Shown here one piece after another: positions 26,517 to 35,913 of a stretch of DNA of 64,000 nucleotides. Every line of letters starts with the position of its first letter. Position 1 is the stretch's first letter. The position numbers were made by a program, and so were the translations under genes. Under the pieces are notes generated by a model. The model did no database searches and had not been told where the DNA came from. It saw only the letters and a program-made list of their open reading frames with translations. The stretch comes from Sarcodiotheca gaudichaudii (lineage: Eukaryota; Rhodophyta; Florideophyceae; Gigartinales; Solieriaceae). The stretch is taken from assembly GCA_032355985.1 (NCBI GenBank), contig JAUKVZ010000001.1:186001-250000 (forward strand), written 5' to 3'.

Positions 26517-27989
26517 GTGCATCTTGGAAGATGGCTCATTCTGCTTGCCGCGGGTATCGCGGGTCTGGCTGCGCTGGCGGCGGCGCTGGTGATCGGAGCG
26601 CGCACAGAGGCGCTGGACATCGGATTCCTGCAGGCTCTGGTCTACGGCCTCGCCGGCGCCGGGCTCGGCGCGGCGCTTGCGATCCCCGTCTCACTCTCAC
26701 TCGATTCGGACACGAAGCGACTTTCTCACGAACTTGACACCATTGGAGATGAAGGCGGCGCGCGGGAGATTCAGCTTCGCGGCGTGCTTATGCCTTTGCG
26801 CCGGAAGATCCAGTCCGCCATCGGAAGGCTCGCCGCGGAGATCGAAGAGGTTCGCGCTCACGAGCGCGAAGTGGATATCCAGCGCCGCGTGATCGAAGCG
26901 GAGCGTCAGCACGCGGAAGCGGTTCTGCACAGCCTGCAGGACGCGGTCATCGTCACGGACATCTACAACGAACTGAAGATGGCGAACGAGCATGCCGCCG
27001 CGCTGCTCGGATTCGAAATTGGCGACTGCATGCACAAGCCGATCGACTCCATCATCCAGGACGATGGATTGCGGAAGTCCATCCGCGAAGCGTGTGACTC
27101 AGGGCTCGCCGCCCATCGACGGCACGTCGATTTCGAGATGACCAACGGCAGCGCTGAGTCGGCGGACGGCTCACGCAAGTTCGACGTCACACTCGCCTGC
27201 CTTCCCGACGCCAAGCGCGATATCGGCGGCGTCGTGACCATTCTGCGTGACGTCACCATGGAGCGCGAGATCAGTCAGATGAAGTCCGACTTCGTCTCCA
27301 AGGTGTCGCATGAACTGCGAACGCCGCTGAGCTCCATCAACGCGTATGTCGAGATGCTGATCGACGGCGAAGCGACGGATGACGAAAGCCGAAACGAGTT
27401 CTACGGCGTCATCAAAAATGAGGCCGATCGCCTGTCGCGCCTGATCGACAACATGCTGAATATCAGCCGCATCGAGGCCGGCATCATCAAGATCGACCGG
27501 ACCGAGGTTGACTTCATCAAGGTGGGGCAGAACGCGGTGGAGGTGATCCAGCCGCAGGCCAAGCTCAAAGACATCACGGTGCACACGAACTTCAGCCCGC
27601 TGGCCTGCACGGCCATGGCGGACTCCGACATGATGCACCAGGTCATCCTGAATCTGCTCAGCAATGCCGTGAAGTACACGCCTGAGGGGGGACGTGTGAC
27701 TCTTGCGGTGGAGAACGATGACGCGACGGGCTCCGTGCTTGTCTCCGTGTCGGACACCGGCCTGGGCATTCCGCCGGATGCGCTGCCGCGCATCTTTGAC
27801 AAGTTTTATCGCATCGAAAACTACAAGCGTGTCGCCAAAGGCACCGGACTGGGCCTTGCGCTCGTCAAGCATCTGGTTGAGACCGTTCATCAGGGATCGA
27901 TCAGCGCCACGAGTGAACTCGGGCTCGGCAGCAAGTTCTTCTTCACCATTCCCTATGACAGCGAAGCCATTGGAGGAAGAGAGAGATGA
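26517..27989 (+). CDS. Membrane sensor histidine kinase with PAS domain
   Basis: The 490-residue protein has two N-terminal transmembrane helices and a coiled linker, then a PAS domain (about 130-245, AVLHSLQDAVIVTD and NEHAAALLGF). The HisKA dimerisation helix carries phospho-acceptor His265 in KVSHELRTPLSS. HATPase_c follows with the N-box NLLSNAVKYTPEG, DTGLGIPP and GTGLGLALVKH. GTG 26517 with a GGGGG element upstream is preferred; a TTG 21 bp earlier is possible. It overlaps the next response regulator by 4 bp, so the pair is probably cognate. Confidence 0.9.
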   Translation: MHLGRWLILLAAGIAGLAALAAALVIGARTEALDIGFLQALVYGLAGAGLGAALAIPVSLSLDSDTKRLSHELDTIGDEGGAREIQLRGVLMPLRRKIQSAIGRLAAEIEEVRAHEREVDIQRRVIEAERQHAEAVLHSLQDAVIVTDIYNELKMANEHAAALLGFEIGDCMHKPIDSIIQDDGLRKSIREACDSGLAAHRRHVDFEMTNGSAESADGSRKFDVTLACLPDAKRDIGGVVTILRDVTMEREISQMKSDFVSKVSHELRTPLSSINAYVEMLIDGEATDDESRNEFYGVIKNEADRLSRLIDNMLNISRIEAGIIKIDRTEVDFIKVGQNAVEVIQPQAKLKDITVHTNFSPLACTAMADSDMMHQVILNLLSNAVKYTPEGGRVTLAVENDDATGSVLVSVSDTGLGIPPDALPRIFDKFYRIENYKRVAKGTGLGLALVKHLVETVHQGSISATSELGLGSKFFFTIPYDSEAIGGRER

Positions 27990-28387
27990 GTGAGAGAACG
28001 ATTCTGGTCGTCGATGACGAGGCGCACATCACGCATGTCGTGTCCCTGAAGCTGCGAAACGCAGGCTTCAATGTGATCACGGCGCGCGATGGCGAAGAGG
28101 GGTACGAGCTGGCCGTCCAGCACACACCGGATCTGATCATCACCGACCTGCAGATGCCTTACGTCAACGGGATCGAGATGTGCGCGAAGCTGCGATCCAA
28201 TCGTGAGACCGCGAACATCCCGGCCATCATGCTCACAGCCCGCGGGTACTCGCTCGATCCCGAAGATCTCGAACGAACCAACATCCGCGAGATGCTCAGC
28301 AAGCCGTTCAGCCCGCGCGAAGTGCTCGAGCGTGTCGAAACGCTGATCACAGAGGGCGCTGCTCAAGGGGTCGCTGAGGCCGCATGA
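27986..28387 (+). CDS. Single-domain response regulator (CheY-like)
   Basis: The 133-residue stand-alone receiver has the acidic pair Asp10/Asp11 (ILVVDDEAH), phospho-acceptor Asp54 (IITDLQMP), Thr in IMLTARG and Lys in LSKPFSP. No output domain is present. It is sandwiched with 4-bp overlaps between the kinase and the HD-GYP gene, so it likely relays phosphate to a protein partner such as the HD-GYP protein or the motor (inference). Confidence 0.92.
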   Translation: MSERTILVVDDEAHITHVVSLKLRNAGFNVITARDGEEGYELAVQHTPDLIITDLQMPYVNGIEMCAKLRSNRETANIPAIMLTARGYSLDPEDLERTNIREMLSKPFSPREVLERVETLITEGAAQGVAEAA

Positions 28388-30036
28388 TTGTGAAGGCGGT
28401 CCAGGATGGCATGGTGAACGCTGCGGACGCCGTCGAAGAGCGGTGCCGTGAAGTTGGCGTTCCGACAATCCGCTGTGAGGCGGATGGATCTCCATGCGCC
28501 GGCGCAAGCGCTGCGCCGACGCCTGTGCTTGGCCAGTTGTTTCGCTGCCCCTACATGGCGGCGCGCCTTCGAGAGGTCGTGGCCGCGTGGGACGAGGATC
28601 CATCGCCGGAGGGGTGCGAACTCTTTGATGGTCTCTGGGCTGTGCCGCTCGTCTCATCGCAACGGCGCCGTCGTTCGGCCATCCTCGTGGCGTTCTGCAT
28701 TGAACATCGCGCGGTGAACTCAGAGCAGATTGACGCCGCATGCCAGTCCGCATCACTTGACGCGGAAACGGTGCGCACAGAGCTTGCTTCCATTGCGCTC
28801 GGCGATGCGAAAGTCGTTGATCGCGTCGCAAGTCTCCTTCGCTGGATCCAGCAGGATCAGATGGAGCTCGCGGCCGGTGAGGCAGCCCTTTGCGGCTTCA
28901 GCGCGCAGCTGACCGAGTCTTACGAGGAAATCAGCCTCCTCTACAAGCTCGGGCAGTCACTGAATGAAGTGGCGCATCCGAGCAAATTCGTTCGCATGCT
29001 CTGCGACGAGCTTCATGGAACGACAGCGTTCGCATGGACGGCCGCGTGGTTCGGTCGCGATGCCAAGGATCCCAGCAGGCTCGCCGGTCGAGTCTTCACA
29101 GCAGGCGACGCGCCATTTGACGGCGCGCGGCTCAGCGAGGCCATCGCGCCCTTTGTCGGCGACCTGGAGCCGGACAAGACCGCCATCGTCGCCGCAGAAT
29201 CCGATCTTCTGCGCAAGCTTGCCGGCGAATCCGGATTTGTGCTCGCCCATCCCGTGACGCGCGACGGCCGCATGCTCGGCGCACTGCTGGCGGGCGACAA
29301 GCAGGGGCCCGATCGCCAGGTCAGCAGCTCCGACACGAAACTGCTGGATGCCGCGGGCGCCAACCTGCGCATCCTTCTTGAAAACGCATCGCTGTATGAC
29401 GAACAGCAGGCGATGTTCCTCGGCACGCTCGAGGCGCTCACCGCCGCGATCGACGCCAAGGACAGGTACACCTGCGGTCATAGTGAACGCGTCGCACATC
29501 TTGCGATGCGCCTCGCTGCCGCCGTTGGTCTGGAGGATGAGGAAGTCGAGCGCGTCCGAATCTCCGGCCTGGTGCACGATGTCGGCAAGATTGGTGTGCC
29601 CGAAGCAGTGCTCTGCAAGACAGGACGCCTGACGGACGCCGAGTTTGCTCTCATCAAGGAGCATCCGGCGATCGGCCATCACATCCTCAAGGACATCCCG
29701 CAGCTCGAGGACGTGCTGCCTGCCGTGCTGCATCACCACGAGCGATGGGACGGCAAGGGCTATCCGGCGAGTCTCGCCGGCGCGAATATCCCGCTGTATG
29801 CCCGCATCGTCGGCCTGGCGGACGCCTTCGACGCCATGAGCTCGACGCGCACGTATCGCGAAGCGCTCCCGCGCCAGACGGTGCTTGACGAGGTCGAGAA
29901 GTGCGCCGGTGTGCAGTTTGATCCGGCGCTGGCGCCCGTCTTCCTGACACTTGACTTCACCGAGTACGACAGGCTGGTCTCGCGCCATCTCGAGGTCGAG
30001 CGTCGCAAGCCGCGCATCGGAGACTGGACGCAATGA
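28384..30036 (+). CDS. HD-GYP phosphodiesterase with GAF-like sensory region
   Basis: The 550-residue cytoplasmic protein has an N-terminal region not recognised, then a GAF-like domain at about 180-340 (SYEEISLLYKLGQSLNEVAH). The HD-GYP domain follows at about 345-530 with GHSERVAHLA, LVHDVGKIGVP, the GYP of GKGYPASLAG and DAFDAMSSTRTYR. The metal-binding HD and the GYP motif are intact, so it should hydrolyse cyclic di-GMP. It is coupled by ATGA overlaps to the response regulator before it and the STAS gene after it. Confidence 0.92.
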   Translation: MIVKAVQDGMVNAADAVEERCREVGVPTIRCEADGSPCAGASAAPTPVLGQLFRCPYMAARLREVVAAWDEDPSPEGCELFDGLWAVPLVSSQRRRRSAILVAFCIEHRAVNSEQIDAACQSASLDAETVRTELASIALGDAKVVDRVASLLRWIQQDQMELAAGEAALCGFSAQLTESYEEISLLYKLGQSLNEVAHPSKFVRMLCDELHGTTAFAWTAAWFGRDAKDPSRLAGRVFTAGDAPFDGARLSEAIAPFVGDLEPDKTAIVAAESDLLRKLAGESGFVLAHPVTRDGRMLGALLAGDKQGPDRQVSSSDTKLLDAAGANLRILLENASLYDEQQAMFLGTLEALTAAIDAKDRYTCGHSERVAHLAMRLAAAVGLEDEEVERVRISGLVHDVGKIGVPEAVLCKTGRLTDAEFALIKEHPAIGHHILKDIPQLEDVLPAVLHHHERWDGKGYPASLAGANIPLYARIVGLADAFDAMSSTRTYREALPRQTVLDEVEKCAGVQFDPALAPVFLTLDFTEYDRLVSRHLEVERRKPRIGDWTQ

Positions 30037-30368
30037 AACTCAGCTATCAGGACTACGACCATGTATGCGTGCTGACGCTCTCGGGCGAGCACACCGCTGA
30101 CGACATCGATCAGTTCAAGCGAGTCGTCACCGATCGCATCACCAATGGCGCCCGGCATGTGCTGCTCGATTGCGAGCATCTTGAGTTCGTCGACTCCGAG
30201 GGACTCGAAAGCTGGTTGTGGGTGCGCGGACAACTCGGCGGTGACGCGGGACAGATGCGCCTCGTCCGGCCGGATGACAACATTTCGAAGATCCTCGAGA
30301 TCACGCGCCTGGAGAATGCGTTCGAGACGCATCCCTCGATTGAATCAGCGGTCAGGAGCGTGCGATGA
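30033..30368 (+). CDS. STAS-domain protein (anti-sigma factor antagonist-like)
   Basis: The 111-residue single STAS domain is related to SpoIIAA/RsbV. It has the beta start DHVCVLTLSGEHT and the phosphorylatable-Ser region EFVDSEGLESW, where the Ser after the Asp corresponds to the SpoIIAA phosphoserine. Such proteins are switched by phosphorylation and bind anti-sigma kinases or other partners. No anti-sigma kinase is adjacent. Location between the HD-GYP gene and the motor ATPase, with 4-bp overlaps on both sides, suggests control of the motor or platform. Confidence 0.88.
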   Translation: MKLSYQDYDHVCVLTLSGEHTADDIDQFKRVVTDRITNGARHVLLDCEHLEFVDSEGLESWLWVRGQLGGDAGQMRLVRPDDNISKILEITRLENAFETHPSIESAVRSVR

Positions 30369-32092
30369 CTCCATCTCAGAACGCATCCATCTCCGCGACC
30401 GGCGCTGTCCAGCTTGGCGAACTGCTGCTGGATTCCGGCTTTATCTCGAGCGAGCAGCTTCAGCAGGCGCTTGAAGAACAGGAGCGCCGCGGCCGCAAAA
30501 AGCTGCTGGGCGAGGTGCTCGTCGAGCTGAACTTCGTCACGCAGGAGCAGGTGATGGAGGCGCTGGCCGGCGCCTACGGCGTGCCCTTTGCGCGCGTGAC
30601 GCCGCGCATCGCCGATCCGCGCGTCACTGAGGCCCTGCCGCGTGAGTTCATCGAGAACCACTGTGTCCTGCCGCTCTTTTTCGTGGAAAACGTGCTGACC
30701 GTCGCCGTCAGCGAGCCGGCGAATCTCTTCCTGACGGAAGAAATCGAGCGCGTCAGCGGCGCCCAGGTGCAGATCGTCGCATCGACGGCCAATGACATCC
30801 GCGCGACGCTGCAGGCACACCTGCCAAGCGCCAATGTCTTTGTGATCGATGAGATCTACGACGATTCCGAGCTTGGCGATTTCAGCATCGTCGATCAGCA
30901 GATCGCTGATCTCGGCAATCTTGAGCAGATGGCCGGGCAGTCGCCGGTCGTCAAGCTCGTGAACTTCATGATCTATCAGGCGGTGCAGGATCGTGCTTCA
31001 GATATCCATATCGAGCCGCATGATCACTCATCGCGCGTTCGATATCGCATCGACGGCAGGCTGGTGACCAAGCTTACGCCGCCCCACCAGATGCATCCGG
31101 CGATCATCTCCCGCATCAAGATCATGTCCAATCTGGACATCTCCGAGCGCCGCGTTCCACAGGATGGCGACATCCATGTGATGATCGATGGCCGCCCGAT
31201 CGATCTGCGCGTTTCGACCATGCCGGGCAAGTACGGCGAGAAGATCGTCATTCGCGTGATCGACAATCGCAGCGCCATCGTGCCGCTCAAGAAGATCGGT
31301 TTCGATGAGAAGGTGCTCGAGCAGTGGCGCGAGGCGACCAATGCGCCCAATGGCGTCATTCTCGTCACAGGCCCGACGGGCTCCGGCAAGTCGACCACGC
31401 TGTACAGCCTGCTGAGCGAGATGAGTTCGGAAGAGGTGAACATCTCGACGGTTGAGAATCCCGTCGAAGTGAGCATCCCGTCGATCAATCAGTTCCAGGT
31501 CAATGACAAGGCGGGCTTCACGTTCGCCGGCGCACTTCGATCTCTGCTGCGTCAGGATCCGGATGTGCTGATGGTCGGTGAGATTCGCGATGTCGAAACA
31601 GCGACCATCGCGACGCAGGCGGCGCTGACCGGCCATGTGGTGTTCAGCACGCTGCATACGAATGATTCCATCTCCGCCGTCACGCGACTGGTGAATATGG
31701 GCGTGGAGCCCTACCTGGTCGCGGCGGTCCTGCGCGGCGTGCTGGCGCAGCGTCTTGTCCGAAAGATCTGCCCGCATTGCAAGGAGCAGTACGAGCCGGA
31801 TGATCGCACGCGGGAGACTGTTGAAGCGGCTGTGGGTGAGTGCGAGACGCTCTATCGCGGCGCCGGTTGCTCTCGATGCTTCGGCCGCGGGTACGCGGGT
31901 CGTCTCGGAATCTTCGAGTTGCTCATCCCGGAAGAACGCATGCTTGAGGCGATCGGCAAGGGCGCTGAACTGCATGCCTTGCGCGCTCTTGCGCAGCAGA
32001 TGAACCTGCGCACGCTTCGTGAAGACGGGCTTCAGAAAGCATCGATGGGTCTGACGACGGTTGAAGAGGTGCTGAGAGTCTGCGCGACGTAA
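30365..32092 (+). CDS. Pilus assembly / type II secretion ATPase (PilB/GspE family)
   Basis: The 575-residue hexameric motor starts with an MshEN-type domain (about 15-75: LGELLLDSGFISSEQLQQAL, then a second LGEVLVELNFVTQEQVMEAL half). In MshE this fold binds cyclic di-GMP. The first half has Gln where the family motif usually has Arg before LG. The core has Walker A GPTGSGKST (336-344), an Asp-box variant TVENPVE, Walker B VLMVGEIRD and zinc-ribbon Cys469/472 and 502/505. It overlaps the STAS gene by 4 bp and precedes gspF by 21 bp. No PilT retraction ATPase is nearby. Confidence 0.94.
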   Translation: MTPSQNASISATGAVQLGELLLDSGFISSEQLQQALEEQERRGRKKLLGEVLVELNFVTQEQVMEALAGAYGVPFARVTPRIADPRVTEALPREFIENHCVLPLFFVENVLTVAVSEPANLFLTEEIERVSGAQVQIVASTANDIRATLQAHLPSANVFVIDEIYDDSELGDFSIVDQQIADLGNLEQMAGQSPVVKLVNFMIYQAVQDRASDIHIEPHDHSSRVRYRIDGRLVTKLTPPHQMHPAIISRIKIMSNLDISERRVPQDGDIHVMIDGRPIDLRVSTMPGKYGEKIVIRVIDNRSAIVPLKKIGFDEKVLEQWREATNAPNGVILVTGPTGSGKSTTLYSLLSEMSSEEVNISTVENPVEVSIPSINQFQVNDKAGFTFAGALRSLLRQDPDVLMVGEIRDVETATIATQAALTGHVVFSTLHTNDSISAVTRLVNMGVEPYLVAAVLRGVLAQRLVRKICPHCKEQYEPDDRTRETVEAAVGECETLYRGAGCSRCFGRGYAGRLGIFELLIPEERMLEAIGKGAELHALRALAQQMNLRTLREDGLQKASMGLTTVEEVLRVCAT

Positions 32093-32113
32093 GCAGCCTC
32101 GGAGCGGAAGATC

Positions 32114-33337
32114 ATGCCGACATATACCTACAAAGCACGCGATACACGTGGCCGATCCATGGCCGGCGGCATCGATGCGCCGACCGAGCATGAAGCGATC
32201 CAAAAGCTTCGCGAGGATGGACTAAGCGTCACGGAGATCAGGCTCACCAGCGCGCTCGTTGATGTCGAGTCCATGCGCCTGAAACAGGCCGCCAAGTCCG
32301 TCAAACGCGAGGAAGTGATCGCTTTCAGCGCGCAGCTCTCTGTCATGCTGGAGACCGGCGTTCCACTGAGTGAGTCGCTCGATGCGTATCTGGCTCAGTC
32401 AAAGCAGGGCGGCATTCGGAAGATCGTTGAGATTGTCGCGGATCGCATTCATAGCGGTGTGAGCTTCAGCGCGGCCATCTCGGAGTTTCCGAAGGCATTC
32501 CCGCCGTTGATGATCAGCCTGTTGCGCGCTTCTGAGGCCGCCGGCGCCCTCGACACCATGCTCGGTCGCATTGCCGAATACCTGGGCAAGGAGCGCCGGA
32601 CGCTCAAGCAGATCAAGGGCGCTTTGGCGTATCCGATCGTCATGGTCTCCATGGCGATCATCGTGACCGTATTTCTCGTCGGTTGGGTGCTTCCGAAGTT
32701 TGCGAAGATCTATGAATCCCGCGCGGCCGCGCTGCCCAAGCCGACGCAGATCCTGCTGTCCGTCAGTGGCTTCATCACAACGAACTGGATCCTGTTGCTC
32801 TGCGCGATTTTCGGCGTAGCGCTCGGCACTTTCATCTTCTCGCGGACCGAAAAGGGCATTCGAACGATCGACTGGCTCAAAACGAACCTTCCGATCATCG
32901 GGCCGATCTTCACGAACTTCTATCTCACGCGCTCGACGCGAACGCTCAGCACGCTGCTGGCCGCCGGTGTGACTTTTCCTGACGCAGTCGACATCGTGCG
33001 CGATCTGACTGGAAACGTGTTGTGGCGCGATCTCTGGGATGACCTTCAGAAGTCGATGACCGCGGGCAGGCCAATCACCGAGCCACTGCTCGCATCGGAT
33101 CTGATCCCACCGCCTGTTGCGCAGATGATCGCTGCAGGCGAAAAGACCGGAAAGCTGCCGATCGTGCTGGATCGCATCGCGACGGTCTGTGAAGAGGATC
33201 TCGACGAGGCGATCAAGAACAGCACACAGATGATCGAGCCGCTCGTGATCATGTTCATGGGCGCCTTGATTGGCGGCATCGCCATCGCGCTGCTGCTGCC
33301 GATCTTCACGATGGGCAACGCGATGAGCCACGGCTAA
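32114..33337 (+). CDS. Inner-membrane platform protein (PilC/GspF family)
   Basis: The 407-residue protein has the N-terminal segment YTYKARDTRGRSMAGGIDAP, typical of the family. Two T2SSF repeats follow (FSAQLSVMLETGVPLSESLD and STRTLSTLLAAGVTFPDAVD), with three transmembrane helices near 170, 220 and 378. It is the membrane rotor that the motor ATPase drives. It ends the locus, and its last 32 bp overlap the 3' end of the convergent recJ gene. No prepilin peptidase gene occurs in the window. Confidence 0.94.
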   Translation: MPTYTYKARDTRGRSMAGGIDAPTEHEAIQKLREDGLSVTEIRLTSALVDVESMRLKQAAKSVKREEVIAFSAQLSVMLETGVPLSESLDAYLAQSKQGGIRKIVEIVADRIHSGVSFSAAISEFPKAFPPLMISLLRASEAAGALDTMLGRIAEYLGKERRTLKQIKGALAYPIVMVSMAIIVTVFLVGWVLPKFAKIYESRAAALPKPTQILLSVSGFITTNWILLLCAIFGVALGTFIFSRTEKGIRTIDWLKTNLPIIGPIFTNFYLTRSTRTLSTLLAAGVTFPDAVDIVRDLTGNVLWRDLWDDLQKSMTAGRPITEPLLASDLIPPPVAQMIAAGEKTGKLPIVLDRIATVCEEDLDEAIKNSTQMIEPLVIMFMGALIGGIAIALLLPIFTMGNAMSHG

Positions 33338-35120
33338 TCTGAGCGATTGCGCCTGCGCTCACTGACTGCTTTACGTCACCGTGAAGGTGGATGTCGAGAA
33401 TCTGTCCCTCGATCGTCCGCCTGCCGCGCCATTCGTTGATGCGCGGCCGGATGACGACATCCATCTGTGCGCCGACCGGAATCATCGCTCGATGGCGTCC
33501 CCATCCCCAGCCGACGAGTCGAATCTCGGCGCCATTGTGCTTCACATGAAGCTGCAGGTGTTTTCCATTAGCGCCCATGACCCGGGCGCCGCCGGGAGAG
33601 ACGAGATCCTGCACGAGCAGCGCCGGCTCCGGATTGCTTCGTCCGAAGGGGCCGAGCATGGAGAGCTCGGCGATCGATTGAGGCGTCAGATCGGTGAGCG
33701 AGCATGCGCAATCCACTTCGAGCGTCGGCCGTAGATCCTCCGGCGCCAGTGTGCGATTGGCATGATCCGTGAATGCTTGTGTGAACGCTTGGACATTCGA
33801 TGCGTCCAGCCGCAGGCCCGCGGCCATCGCATGCCCGCCGAAGCGCGACAGATGGTCCGAACATGCCTCAAGCGCCGCATGCACATTGAACGCATCAATG
33901 CTTCTGCAGGATCCGTACGCCTCGTCGCCGTCGATCTTCAGCAGAATCACTGGCCGCTGCCTTCGCTCGACAAGGCGAGAGCAGACGATGCCGATCACGC
34001 CGGGATGCCAGTGGGGGGCGCCAAGCACGATGGCGCGGCAGCCCTCTTCCGTCATCCCGCGCTCCACGGCCATTGCATCCGCTTCGTCGACGATTGCCGA
34101 TTCCATCTCGCGGCGTTTTCTGTTCTGGGCGTCGAGCTCCAGAGCGATCACACGCGCGCGCTCTGAATCCTCAGTCGTGAGCAGCTCGGCGGCTTCGCGG
34201 GCATGGCCGAGTCTGCCGCACGCATTCAGGCGCGGGCCGAGGACGAAGCCCACTTTCTCGGCGCTCATGCGTTCGTTGTCGAGATCAGAAGCGCTAATGA
34301 GCGCGTTGAGTCCGACGATGCTCGTGCTCTTCATGCGCGCAAGACCGAAGCGCGTGATCACCCGGTTTTCCTCAACCAGCGGCACGACATCAGCGACCGT
34401 TCCAAGCGCCGTCAGGGCTAGCAGATCAAGCAGCGTCTCTCGAAGCGGTGGCGGCACGCGCTTGTCATCGTGCGCCATGGTCGCCATGCGCCATGCGATC
34501 TTGTACGCCACGCCGGCCCCGCAGAGATGGGCACATGGATACGCGCCTTCCGGGATGGCCGGGTGGACAAGATGAAGGGCGTCAGGCAACTTGCTCGCGC
34601 CGCCTTTGGGAAGGTGATGATCCGTGATGATCAGATTCAGACCAAGCTCTTTGGCGCGAGTGGCGGCTTCAGTCGCAGTGACGCCGCAATCGACCGTGAC
34701 GACCAGATCCGCCCCGTCGGCATGAATCTCCTCGAGCGAAGACGCATGCACGCCGTAGCCGTCGTCGATGCGATGCGGAATGTGGATGCGGCAATCGCAA
34801 TCCGGCGCCAGCGCTCTGCACATGCGCCACAGAATGGCTGCAGCCGTGACGCCGTCGACGTCGTAGTCGCCGTAGATGACAACACGTTGGCCCTGACGCA
34901 GGGCGTCGAGCATCCTGCCTGCCGCCTGGTCGAGGTTCGCCATCAAGGACGGATCATGCAGATCGGTCAGGCGAGGGTTGAGGAACGCGTCCACAGACCC
35001 GGCATCCGTCAGGCCCCGGGCGAGAAGCACCCGCTCCGCCAGGCTGCGGGGCGCTTGGTCTGAACGCCCATGCGCATCGCTCTCGCGACGCACGATCCAA
35101 CGATGCGTCAATCCCTCCAT
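33306..35120 (-). CDS. recJ: Single-stranded-DNA-specific exonuclease RecJ
   Basis: The 604-residue 5'-3' exonuclease has the DHH phosphoesterase motifs YGDYDVDGVTA, VVTVDCG and IITDHHLPKGG. The DHHA1 motif is GGHAMAAGLRLDA, and a C-terminal OB-like domain follows (HLQLHVKHNGAEIRLVGWGW). It acts in recombination and mismatch/base-excision repair. The minus strand reads TATAGT about 15 bp before its ATG, a possible -10 box. The 172-bp spacer to adk holds both divergent promoters. It overlaps gspF by 32 bp at the 3' end. Confidence 0.95.
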   Translation of the reverse strand: MEGLTHRWIVRRESDAHGRSDQAPRSLAERVLLARGLTDAGSVDAFLNPRLTDLHDPSLMANLDQAAGRMLDALRQGQRVVIYGDYDVDGVTAAAILWRMCRALAPDCDCRIHIPHRIDDGYGVHASSLEEIHADGADLVVTVDCGVTATEAATRAKELGLNLIITDHHLPKGGASKLPDALHLVHPAIPEGAYPCAHLCGAGVAYKIAWRMATMAHDDKRVPPPLRETLLDLLALTALGTVADVVPLVEENRVITRFGLARMKSTSIVGLNALISASDLDNERMSAEKVGFVLGPRLNACGRLGHAREAAELLTTEDSERARVIALELDAQNRKRREMESAIVDEADAMAVERGMTEEGCRAIVLGAPHWHPGVIGIVCSRLVERRQRPVILLKIDGDEAYGSCRSIDAFNVHAALEACSDHLSRFGGHAMAAGLRLDASNVQAFTQAFTDHANRTLAPEDLRPTLEVDCACSLTDLTPQSIAELSMLGPFGRSNPEPALLVQDLVSPGGARVMGANGKHLQLHVKHNGAEIRLVGWGWGRHRAMIPVGAQMDVVIRPRINEWRGRRTIEGQILDIHLHGDVKQSVSAGAIAQISRGSSRCPS

Positions 35121-35292
35121 GGCGGAAATGACTATACATACCGCTCCCGAGATGAACGTCCATCGAGGTTCCGGGGCCCTCGATCAGGGGCCGCATTCGA
35201 CCGATGTATGAAGCGTGTGAGCGATTCGTTACTCTCGTGCGCCGTCGCCGGATGAGCGGCGATTTCGACCGTGTTCACAGAAGGATCTCTGC

Positions 35293-35913
35293 GTGAGCGA
35301 TCAGCGCTATCGAACGGCACTTCTCTTCGGCGCTCCCGGTGTCGGTAAGGGAACTCAGGGTGAGATCCTCGGACATGTTCCGGGATTTATGCACATCTCC
35401 ATGGGGGATCTGTTTCGATCGCTCGATCGCGAGTCGCGACTTGGCAAGGTTTTCGTCGAGTATTCGTCCCGAGGAGAGCTGGTGCCCAACGACATCACGG
35501 TCGAGATCTGGGGCGACTCGATTCAACGGCTGATCGATGAGGGACGCTTCGATCCGCAGAAGCAACTGCTGGTGCTCGACGGCATCCCGCGGAACCCCGT
35601 GCAGGCAAGGCTGCTCGAAAGCCGCATCGACGTCCTGAAGGTGATCTGCCTCACGGCCAGGGATGAGGATGCGATGATCGAACGCCTGCGCAAGCGCGCC
35701 TTGCGCCAGAATCGCGCTGACGACGCCAAGGAAGAGGTGATCCGGCGTCGCTGGGAGGTCTACCGAGCGGAGACGGCGCCCGTGCTTGAGTGCTACTCCC
35801 CGGAACTGGTGCTGGAGATCGATGCGATGGGCTCGCCCGCTGAGGTGTTCATCAAGGTTCTGTCCGGTCTCGCCCCGATCCAGATGGAGGCGTTCGGCAA
35901 CGTCCTCTCTTGA
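35293..35913 (+). CDS. adk: Adenylate kinase, short-LID type
   Basis: The 206-residue nucleoside monophosphate kinase has the P-loop GAPGVGKGTQ, the NMP-binding region with ISMGDLFR and a DGIPRN strand (family usually DGFPR). The LID is short: RALRQNRADDAKEEVIRRR runs straight into the next helix without the zinc/Cys or HPxSGR insert of long-LID bacterial enzymes. It interconverts ATP, ADP and AMP; a UMP/CMP kinase activity is the main alternative. The start is GTG. No ribosomal-protein neighbours (secY, infA) accompany it. Confidence 0.82.
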   Translation: MSDQRYRTALLFGAPGVGKGTQGEILGHVPGFMHISMGDLFRSLDRESRLGKVFVEYSSRGELVPNDITVEIWGDSIQRLIDEGRFDPQKQLLVLDGIPRNPVQARLLESRIDVLKVICLTARDEDAMIERLRKRALRQNRADDAKEEVIRRRWEVYRAETAPVLECYSPELVLEIDAMGSPAEVFIKVLSGLAPIQMEAFGNVLS

